Notes under the pieces: model-generated
What the model was told of the DNA's origin: nothing
Seen by the model: only the letters and a program-made list of their open reading frames with translations
Databases searched by the model: none
Position numbers and translations under genes: made by a program
Origin: Coturnix japonica
Lineage: Eukaryota > Chordata > Aves > Galliformes > Phasianidae
Direction: 5' to 3'
Assembly: GCF_001577835.2 (NCBI RefSeq)
Contig: NC_029521.1
Location: 5,256,213 to 5,320,212 of the forward strand
Length of the DNA stretch: 64,000 bases
Shown here: in pieces, positions 42,817 through 52,236 of the stretch
Numbering within the stretch: position 1 is the first letter of the stretch
How the letters are laid out: each line of letters opens with the position of its first letter

Positions 42817-42996
42817 ATGGGGCTGCTGCAGGACTGCCAGGCCGCGTTCGGCGCCGCCGACCTGTACGGGGCGCTGGGGGTGCGCAGGGAGGCCTCGCCC
42901 GAGGAGATCCGCCGGGCCTATCACCGAGCATCGCTCCGCGTACACCCCGACCGCGCCGAGCCCGAAAACAAAGAGGAGGCGACGAGGCGCTTCCAG
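42817..42996 (+). CDS. DNAJC9: DNAJC9 coding exon 1 (J domain)
   Basis: 180 bases, residues 1-60, starting [20 protein letters not shown] and including the HPD tripeptide at residues 43-45. Donor CAG|GTGAGT. Confidence 0.97.
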
Positions 42997-45282
42997 GTGA
43001 GTGCGGGGCGGGCGGGCGGTTGGATGACTGACTGACTGACTGACTGACTGACCGCCTGACTGACTGACTGACCGAGTGACCGACCGTCCCCACAGATCCT
43101 GGGCAAGGCCTACGCTGTGCTGAGCGATGCGGAGCTGCGCGCTGTGTACGACGAGCAGGGCACGGTGGATGAGGAGGGAGAAGCGCTGCGAGCTGAGCGG
43201 GACTGGCAGGAGTATTGGAGGCTGCTGTTTAAGAAGGTGAGAGCTCAGTGCTGCTCTGTGCTGCTTTATGACACACAATCTGCTTTTTGCTGTGTTGTGA
43301 ACAAGTCACATAACTCGCTTGTGTGCTCTCTTTGCTTCAGATCACCATCAAAGATATTCAGGACTTTGAGAAGAGCTACAAGGATTCAGAGCAAGAGCTA
43401 GCGGATATTAAATCGGCCTACATGGATTTTGAGGGTGACATGGACAGGATAATGGAGTCGGTGCTGTGCGTGGACTACACGGATGAGCCGAGAGTGAGGG
43501 AGATCATAGAAAAAGCCATTGATGCAGGAGAACTCCCTTCCTACAAAGCTTTTGTGAAAGAGTCCAAGCAGAAGAAGACAGCAAGGAAGAGGCGGGTGGG
43601 TACCAAGCAGGGACCAAAAGGAAGCACTGCACACAATGAGCTTCTAACCTCCCTTGGTGGAAGCTAATTCAGACACATAGGACGTATATTTGCCTTAGGG
43701 CTGCAGATCTGCTCAGTACCTTCCACTTCCATGCTTTATCGCCTTTATTTTCCACCTCTCTCCCCTCTCCATAACTATTGCTTGCACCAATCCTGATCAA
43801 ATGGTTGAGAGGTTTCAAGTAGTATCAGGCTGTTGCTTATACCTTCTTTTTTCTGTTTCAGCATTATCCACAGTAACTATTACAGCTCAGGATGTCCCTT
43901 CATTCAGTTACAAAGCTACAGTCACAAGCTGGGAGTACAGAGGGGAAATACAATTTGCTTGCTTAGCTGTGAAATGACAGCCCGGGCTAAATTCTCTCCA
44001 ACTTAATTTTTGGTTAATTTGTTTTTTTAAGTTTTGATACTTTGTACCCTGTACATAACAGTAACCTTCAACTGATAGAAAATAGAATGGCTACTACCGC
44101 AAAAACCAAGTGTGGGTGTGGGGAACAAGGATGGGAATGGACATCTGATGGTGTTCAGCGCTGCCCAACAGTGAGGAGCTGCCCCACTACCCAACTGGCT
44201 CTCTGTGATTATTTCATTTGTGGCCAAACTTGGAAACTGGTTTTTCTTGTGGTTCTTAATGTATCAATGCAGAGGTTAAGTGTTCAGTAACTCTTCTAAG
44301 CCATCCAGATGCAAAATACCTTCCTAAAGGCTGATTTCCTACTCCAGGCTGAAAAAGAAGCTAAGGAGGCCGAAGAGAGCAGAAAAGAACTGGGCCTCGG
44401 TGATGGAGAAGATGACTTGAAAGCTCTGATTCAAGTAAGGCCTTAAGCATCCATTGAAGATAGTTGCGTTCCTGGCTTAAAACCGTGTTATCCCTGAGCA
44501 TCTTTACACGTAGCATCTTGGCAGCTCTTCTTACACAAAATCTTCCTGATGTTGGGGAGTGACCTTAATGCTGATGGTGTACTTCAGTTAATATTCAGAG
44601 TATGGTATGCATTTTGTTACCTGTATCTTTTCTTAACAAAGTGAGTTATTATGATATGTTCATTTTTACCTCATATACAATCAAAATCTCTTAACTGTTC
44701 TAGTTTGAGGCAGTTGGACAAAGAGTGTTAATGCTTATTTCTTTTTGAGGGATACCACAAGGATATAAAACTTGATCAGTCTCACTAGTCTCCTTTGTGT
44801 TTTGGGCAATGAGGAAGGAAATACCCTGTTTAGGTTCTGTTTTTCAGTCTTGCCTTTCTTAATGTCCAGTGGGCTTAAAATAGGATGTTGAAATGAAATC
44901 ATTCCTCAGATGGTACTACTTTTGGGTCTAAAAAAGCCATATGTTGTGTGTTTTCAATGCTCATCTTTACCTCTGTCTCAATACTTCACAGGAGTTTAGA
45001 GCCTGGAGTATAAAGTAGGCGTTGACTTGACAGAACTCGACCTTCCATAGCCTGTGTTCCATACTGAATATATTCCAGAGTTGGAAGTAGCTCTAACTTC
45101 ATTAGAGTGTTCTGTATCGAGCAGTAATAAAGGTTTGCCTTATTTTGTTTTTCTTCCCCCAGAGCAGAAATAAAGACCGAAAAAAGGCAATGGATGACTT
45201 TTTGGCCCAGATGGAAGCAAAATATGGGAGTCAGGCTAAAAAGGGAGGAAAGAAGACCGCAGCCAAGAAAGGAAAGAAATAA
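42817..45282 (+). CDS. DNAJC9: DnaJ homolog subfamily C member 9, complete
   Basis: DNAJC9 is a J-domain co-chaperone and histone chaperone that binds H3-H4 and recruits HSP70 ATPases, in nucleus and cytosol. Five coding exons (42817-42996, 43096-43236, 43341-43595, 44348-44434, 45163-45282) total 783 bases and encode 260 residues, the human length. The J domain begins at [20 protein letters not shown] (residues 15 on) and has the HPD motif at 43-45. Residues 108-200 match the conserved histone-binding middle ([39 protein letters not shown]), followed by a charged coiled region ([20 protein letters not shown]) and a Lys-rich C-terminus. No in-frame ATG precedes the chosen start. All introns are GT-AG; intron 1 is a 99-base repeat-rich intron. 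Confidence 0.97.
43024..43085. repeat. DNAJC9: (ACTG)n tetranucleotide repeat in DNAJC9 intron 1
   Basis: Two blocks of ACTG units separated by a short GACCGCCTG interruption and trailing into GACC variants. Occupies most of a 99-base intron. Each unit junction spells CTGAC; ten such words are present. Confidence 0.95.
43096..43236 (+). CDS. DNAJC9: DNAJC9 coding exon 2
   Basis: 141 bases, residues 61-107: [20 protein letters not shown] completes the J domain, followed by [12 protein letters not shown]. Acceptor CCCCACAG, donor AAG|GTGAGA. Confidence 0.97.
43341..43595 (+). CDS. DNAJC9: DNAJC9 coding exon 3
   Basis: 255 bases, residues 108-192: the histone-binding middle region, from [20 protein letters not shown] to [12 protein letters not shown]. 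Acceptor TTGCTTCAG, donor CGG|GTGGGT. The reading frame stays open 24 codons into the following intron, so intron retention would give a truncated protein. Confidence 0.97.
43596..44347 (+). other. DNAJC9: DNAJC9 intron 3
   Basis: A 752-base intron with nothing recognised beyond the 24-codon open extension of exon 3 at its start. Confidence 0.85.
44348..44434 (+). CDS. DNAJC9: DNAJC9 coding exon 4
   Basis: 87 bases encoding [20 protein letters not shown] and EDDLKALIQ. Acceptor ACTCCAG, donor CAA|GTAAGG. Confidence 0.96.
44435..45162 (+). other. DNAJC9: DNAJC9 intron 4
   Basis: A 728-base intron with nothing recognised in it. Confidence 0.85.
45163..45282 (+). CDS. DNAJC9: DNAJC9 coding exon 5
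   Basis: 120 bases including TAA. Encodes [20 protein letters not shown] then [19 protein letters not shown]; the last residues are a Lys-rich tail of the kind seen in the human protein. Acceptor CCCCCAG. Confidence 0.96.
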   Translation, partial: SRNKDRKKAMDDFLAQMEAKYGSQAKKGGKKTAAKKGKK

Positions 45283-45758
45283 AGGACTGTGTATGCTGAA
45301 GTGTCAGGTATCATTGCAGTTGGGAACATGTGGATTTGGGAGAGTTTCGGAGTTTCTCTGGACTGCTGGTTCAGAGTGTGAGTGCATCAACTTGCTGTGA
45401 TGCAGAATGCATTGTGAGCAAGGAAGACAAAGCGTTCTAGCGCTACTGTTTGAAGTCCTTTGGTTGCTTTTTAGTTAAGGTCAAACCAATTCTTGGCTAA
45501 TAGTTTTGTTACAGTAAGGAAGCGCTGAGATGCCTGGGATGGCTGCCTCTATGTTCAACTCGTGCTGAATCATGTTCAGGACTATCAGTACTGCTAAGGG
45601 TGAAACAATGCGATCCCGCACCTCTCAGAGCCTTTGCCACTCGTTCCTGTGGCTTCTGAGTTACAAACCTTATCCTTTTGTTGTTCACGCCTTTCTTTTC
45701 TAACCAGTCTTTCAGAGATGTCACTGTTTCTATAAAAACTTTTAAAAACAGAAGATTT

Positions 45759-45764
45759 AATAAA
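45759..45764 (+). terminator. DNAJC9: DNAJC9 poly(A) signal
   Basis: AATAAA about 480 bases after the stop codon, followed by a GT- and T-rich stretch (GGTGCTCTTTTACTCC) within 30 bases. Confidence 0.75.
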
Positions 45765-48700
45765 TGGTTTTGCAGAACTTGGTGCTCTTTTACTCCCCCA
45801 CCCCCTCTATGTTAAGTAATCACCCAGAACACACTGATCCACTAATTATCTTCTGAGTGTTATTAATCTAATAATGTGTTTTCTCCCTTGCGCCTCTACT
45901 GTGGGTGTGTTAGCAGCTTCACCCACTAATGAGCTGTTCAGGGCAGCTGTGCTTTGTGGGCTGCCCTGTCTCCCTCACAAGGTCGGGGGCTTTGTTTGGC
46001 GGTGTATGTGATCTAATTCTGCCAGGTCATTCCACCTACAGAACAAGTGTGATCGGGTCACATTCAGCTCCAGGTTTCTTTTAGTGCAGTCTAAGCAGGG
46101 CCCGCAAGATGGCAGCACAGGACAGCAGTACATTAGGCAATAGCCTCAAGGTCGCTTAAAAACAAGGAGGAGTGGTAGATCCGTGCAATAACCAGCCTAG
46201 AGATTTTATTGTTGGTTTTGTGTTTAGATTTTTTTGCTAATAACCACGTGGGCATTAGTGTAAGCAATATCAGAGATAAACTAAAACATATGGCAGTAGT
46301 TGCAGCGCTCATTTTAGGGGAGAAGTTTTTTTTTTAGTAAAGATTAGAAATATCTATTCCAGAATCCTAAGTGACTTCCAAGACAAAAAACAACGGCTAT
46401 TTTTGCATAGGCACAAAAGAAGTCATGGGAAAAACCTCATTTTTGTCCATAAAAGGAGCAGTCAGAGGGTCAAAATGAGTGGGCTTACTCAAAACAAGCA
46501 GCGTCCTACTCATTTTTGCATTACTCTGAGGTTGTTCCTCTCACTTCTCTGTTATAAGTTTAATGAGTTTCTCATTTCTACTAGGAAGTCAGAGGCACTT
46601 GTTTAAACAAAATAACGCAGTACAAATAAATAAAGTGACTTTTTTTATACGCTGCTTTTGCAAAAGAAATCCTGCAAACAAACATAGCTGCGATGTGTCA
46701 AAGCAATCCACTTGGGATCGAGGGAGGCAGCCACATTAAGCTTTCCAAACTCTGCAGCTGTACACTCAGATGGTTTTTAGTTGCTTTCCCTTACTTAACT
46801 CTTGAGCCACAGCCTGTTCTGCCCTTCACATCTCAGAGGTGAACTGAGTAAGTAGAAAAGCACATAGAGATTAAAATGCTGTTGTTAATTGTCTGGCACT
46901 GTTTTCAGGAAGGCACGTATATGGAAAAAAACTGGACTGGAGACAAAACAAAAGGATCCTAAGTAAGAAAAGTGTAAATATATCTCCTTTTGTATAATCA
47001 CTGTGGATGAGGAATAAAGAGCTCACAAGAATCCCAGGGCAGATGAGGAGAGGCTTCTGTTCTATCCTAACCCACAGGTGACATTGCACTGGAAATACAT
47101 GCTAGGCTCTGACTTGTCAGCAGGGCTTTGGGAGAAGCTGGTTGAGGTTTGCTGAGGGGAGTCTGCCTCCCCAGAAGCTGAAGAATGTGGCATGTTTGGG
47201 CTGTGAATTATGTGAAGTATGTGGTAGGCAGCACCTCTTTGACTGATAACTTGCACTGTGCGTGGTGGTGTTTGCTGGGAAAGCGACATCAGGCTTACTC
47301 GCTCCTACTGAGATGTCTTAAGTGAAACAAAGTTCTGATTTAAATAAATATGATTTCAAGTAGTTCTATAGGGATTCATCACAAATTTTTAATGGCCAAC
47401 GTGTGTTTCATAGGTGAGAAGACTCAGAGGAATAATCACTTTTAGGTGCTAATTTATATAATTAATGCTTTAAAATTGCAGATAATTCTATGACAGAGGA
47501 AGCCTTTTATACTCTACTGTTTTAAGTTAAAAAGCCAGATAGTAAATTAGCACTGGAAACACATATTGAAGGAACTACCACAATCGAGTCAGCATAGCTT
47601 TTCGTTTTCAGAAGATATTCACTCCATCAGTTCCCTTGGTGAGTCACTTAAATCAGAAACAAGGTAAATTTGTGAACTCTTAGATAGAAAAGACCATTTA
47701 TAAAGCACAATGATTTCAGTGGCAAGGGAAGCAAGTGCTCATTAATGGCTAAATATCTTGCAGGAGTGACACTGAATACATTTAGTCTGTCTAAAAAGAG
47801 TGTTTTTTATGTCAGACTTTCTGAAACCAGGTCTGATTAAGATTTTGAAGAACATCCGAGTGCCTCAAATGCTGTTGAGTTAACATGAAGAACATCTTAT
47901 TTCCATGTCACGTGCAGGGGAGCTAAAGTAAATCTGTTAAAAATGCCTCTTGTGAGCTGTTCTGGCTTTTTAACTGCAACCCAAATGTTGAGTGTGAAGA
48001 CATCCATCTGTTGCATAGGTGCACTGCTGTGCTGATAGCATCTAGCTCTCAAAACCAGGCACAAAGCTCCAACCACAGAGTTGAATCCTTGAGGCTGCAG
48101 AGAGAGGCCAGGAGTCAAGTCCAGCAGCACTGAAATTCAGTGGTGGATCCAAGGAATTTCAACTGGAATTAGTAAGGTCAGAAAAGTCAGGGCTCCCTGG
48201 GGACGTGCCTTGGAAATGTGAGTTAACCCACACCACCACAAAAAACACTGACAGCAGCGATGATGAATTCTGACTGTAGTTGTATGCTGTGCTTTGGAGG
48301 TCTTGAGGGTTCTGTTTGGTCAGGCCTGGATATCAGAATAACCTCAGCAGTATATTAGTTGTTAGGAAATCTAAGTTTTGGTAATGAGAATTGTATTGGA
48401 AAGCAACCATTACATTTCTTGGACATTCCCAACACAGAGTTGGGAATGTGAATCGTAAGTGGTATTTCCAGAAGACGTCAGTAGAGAGAGCTCGTGAAAC
48501 ACGCATGTTGTGGGTGTCTGCTACAGGATGCCACAGCTCTCGGTTTGCTGCTAGGGACAGGCTGTGCTTTGCTACCGTAGATTGGGAGCTGGGGATAACA
48601 TTGAGAGGCTGGCGAGCGAGATCTGCTATGGGGAAAAAGGCTGAGGCACAGGAAGGAGTTAACCTTGGGTTATGTTTTGGTTTTGATGGATGGATTATAT

Positions 48701-51664
48701 ATGGAGGATGGAGTACAGCAACCTTTTCATCTAGAAGCTGTGCTCTAAAAGCTACTGTATTTCAATGTGGTCTGCAAGCCTGCCTGGGACTATATAATAT
48801 CACAGGATTTGCACATTACTTGTGCTGCAGAACAGAAGAAATGTTGTATTTACACAAAATGTATTGAGATGTATTTCATACTTGGCATGCCAACTTATAA
48901 CATGATTTAACTGTTGATGGGTACAACCTCCTATTTGCTGTTAGTGATATCACAGTGAAGCTTGGTTAATATTTCTTGGTAGAGACACGGCCATAAGTGG
49001 TGTCTGTTTAGTTCTTCATTTCCCTTCAGTAGTAGTAATGTCATAACAAGCAATGCACTGCTGAAACGACAGTACAGTTCTTTTCCCAAGGTAATTGAAT
49101 TCACATGGATTTTGGCCTCGTGTCCTATAGGAAACCACAAGTACAAGGTGCTGAAAAATCCCTTGTAAAGCTACAGAATGAAAGTGGACGTCTGCAGAGT
49201 AGAGCTTTTGCTGTAATGTTGTATTTGATCACTAAAATAAGATATGTAGAATACATGCTCCTCATTCATTTTTAATGTGATGAAGTGCTGTGGAATTAAA
49301 ATGTAATCACATACCTTGACAGAAATACTGTGTGATGCTAAAAGAACTTTTAATAGCAGGAATAGCAAGGAATACATGTATAGAGAAGAGCTTAATCATT
49401 ACAGAAAGCTGCTCCACCTCCAGCAGACCTTGTGTAACTCTGAACAGTACCGTTTTGAACTTGATTTGTATTATTGATGGCTGTTCCCCTTCTCCTATAA
49501 CGATCCAGGATTATCTTATGCCACAGTGTCTGACTTTAGACTCATCCTCTTGTGGCCAAGCCTGACAAATATCTGGAATTAGATGAATTTGGGATGTTTT
49601 TGTTCCTCCATACTGAGTTTCATCCTGTCACCTATGGTTGGAGGTTAGAAGTCCAGCAGCACAAACACCCAGGTATTGAGGTCTAGCTTATGCACTGGAA
49701 TCTGACATAAAATTTGGCAGGAAGCTGCTGTGCTGCTCTACAGCTCATCTCAGCACCGTCTCTTTCAGCACAGCAATATGCACGTGAGAGAATATCTTTG
49801 CATCTCCGGAGCTCTGCTCAGCATAGAAAACGAGTGGGATGAGTCTTCCTTGCTTCACGCATCTTTACAGCAAATTAGGTTTACCTTTAAGCTGCAATGA
49901 GATCATTCCATTTGTTCCTGATTCTTTGATCTTGTAGCCTAAGCTAGAGTGAAGTAGCTGAGCTAGGAGGAGGTGTTTTACAGGCATCAAAAGTCCTCTG
50001 GGAGCTGGCTAAGCAATTTCAGGACTACAGCAGAGATGCTGGAATCTGACACGTGATCTTATGCCTTACAAACCATTAAGCTCCTGAGACTTCCAAGATG
50101 TTAAGTATCAATGAAAGCTAGAAAAGAACCCATCTAAACCTTGCTTTTCTCTCTATATTTTTTGTAATCAATAATTAACAGTAAGTATGTAGTCGATTTC
50201 TGTGATAAGAAACTCTACGTTTAGCCCCGTCAGTATTGCCTTTTCTATAAAGGCATTATAAATGCTTATTCTTTGAGAAATAAGGAAGCAAAAAAATAAA
50301 GAAGCACGTTGTGTTATTTCTTGAGTAGATTGGATATGAAAGGCAGAATTAAGAACATTAATAAACAGTTCTTAATTCAGAAGTTAATGAAGAACTGTAA
50401 CGTTTCCCATGGAAACGAATCACAAATGTTGCTGGTAGGGCCAGGGGTCAGTCAGGACCTAAAATCTCTCAAGTCTATTAAATATAAAGAAGAGGAAGGA
50501 AGAAATCTAAAACAAATACATGATGATTGTGGCCAAAAAGATGAAACTGGACTCTGTTTTTGTCGTACTTTTGTGCGTGATTTTGTTTAGAGGCGTTATT
50601 TTTCTATTCTATTTTGTCCCGTGATAAATGCAGAACGCTGTTCCAAAGTATGTCCACCACATGTCGTCTAATGAAATTAAAACTGGCCAGCCCAGATTTT
50701 TATAACCACAATAAGCTGAAACTTTTTGGTGTGCTATTTTAGGACTTAGCGCATAGTGGGAGACATTTCCTCTTTTCGAGACTATACAACTGGGCAATAG
50801 AAAACTCCCCCCTCCTTTCTTTCTGGAAATGAAAAAGAACCCCAAACCATTATCCCAAGGATTGCCAAACCTAGAATTACTGGAAGCAGCTGAATGGTTG
50901 GACAGGCTGGAGCTTGGTTCATGAGCAGCATACAAGTGAGTTTATTGGCACAGAGATCCATGCCCTCTGGAGCATTCATGTCAATTGCAGTCCATGACAG
51001 CAGTCCTTCATACTGAGGTACTTGCAGTTATGTGATTCATTCATGGTGCATCTTTTGCATCACCAAATTCCCTCAGGAGTTGTCTCAGATTTCCCGTAAT
51101 CTTTGTTGGCTTCTATGCAGCAATGTTCTTATAAGACCTTGGTATCTGACACCTGTCTGTAATTACATAGAAATTAATCTCCATGTATAACAGCTCGTTT
51201 TCAGAGGTGAGCGTGAGGGCTGCTTTCATTATTATCAATAAAGCACTCGAGATTTGTTAAACAGCTTTGCAAGAATCAGACAGATTAACTGTAATGTGTA
51301 AGTAATATGGTAATATTTTAGCTGTCTGGTCTGCAATCAGATGCTGGAACACAAATGCTTTTTTCTTTTCCGTGGAGATAGCAAATGTTCCATGTTTTTC
51401 ACTATGTAAATGGCCTTAGTTAACATTAATCAAAATTACACATCAGCTGCAAAACACACATCTAGAAGTGCAGTTCCAGGGCAACCCAAATCCAAATGGG
51501 TGGCAGGCTTCTAACAGATATCTCATGAAACTCTGTTCATCCAGCATGTGTCTCTATTAAAGCTGAGCTCTAGTTCTAGTCCTGTGATATATAAGAACAC
51601 GAGCCGCCAATGTATTCACTTGGTAACTTTCTGATCAATGCCTCTCTCTTGCTTTCCACGTTTT

Positions 51665-51734
51665 AATAGCAGCCTCATAATCACTTTTACGGATGTATGT
51701 AACACCAAGACTTTGTGATTATGAGGCTGCTATT
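51665..51734. repeat. Perfect 20-bp inverted repeat (hairpin)
   Basis: Left arm 51665-51684 (AATAGCAGCCTCATAATCAC) and right arm 51715-51734 are exact reverse complements, with a 30-base spacer. The match ends abruptly on both sides, apart from one possible G-T pair outside. Confidence 0.95.
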
Positions 51735-51952
51735 GTTTTCTGGTGGTAGCCTCTGGGTTTTGATAGCGCTGAGTTTTGCAGTACACACTATTCTGTGAAG
51801 CCATGGAAAAATTTCATGCAGGTTGAGTTTACTTGCCAATATTAGAATCAAAAAGGGGCACTGATGAAGCAATGTGTGGGACCTTGGTAGGTTCATTTCA
51901 ATGAGCAGCTTTAAAAACTTACAAGGAAAGTGAAGAAGCCCAGACTTTATGA

Positions 51953-52236
51953 ATCACAGAATGGCTGGGGTTGGAAGGGACCCCTAGGATCATCAAGTAC
52001 CAACCCCCTTGCCACAGGCAGGGCCTCCAACCTCCACTATTAATGGAGGCTTAATACTAGCCCAGGCTGCCTAGGGCCCCATCCAAACTGGCCTTGAACA
52101 CCTTCAGTTATGGGGCTCTCTGGGCAGCTGCTCCAGCACATCATCATTCTCTCTGCGAAGAACCTCCTCCTGACATCTAATCTAGACCTTCCCTCCTTGA
52201 GCTTAAAACCACTTCCCCTTGTCCTATCACTATCTA
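51953..52236 (-). mobile_element. CR1 LINE, 3' end fragment
   Basis: Plus strand reads AATCACAGAATGGCTGGGGT, TTGGAAGGGACCCCTAGGAT, GGCCTTGAACACCTTCAG and TCCTGACATCTAATCTAGAC, the reverse complement of the CR1 3' end. An AT-rich run (52258-52345) adjoins its truncated end. Confidence 0.93.

Larger units (their letters stand above)
42750..43230 (+). promoter_or_regulatory. DNAJC9: DNAJC9 CpG-rich promoter with NRF1-like site
   Basis: CpG-rich DNA begins right after the TFAM 3' end. GC boxes (CCGCCCGCCCCGCC) precede the palindromic CGCGCATGCGCC at 42783-42794, which fits the NRF1 consensus at all but the last base and lies about 23 bases before the start codon. No TATA box. The whole proximal promoter must fit in roughly 100-140 bases or overlap the TFAM 3' UTR. 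Confidence 0.7.

Noticed and set aside
42754-43278. 174-codon and 139-codon minus-strand frames rich in Ser-Val-Ser-Gln
   Set aside because: They are antisense to DNAJC9; the SVSQSVSQS-like run is only the ACTG repeat read in translation.
48391-48867. 158-codon plus-strand open frame downstream of DNAJC9
   Set aside because: No domain, no signal of splicing and no CpG promoter nearby; consistent with chance.
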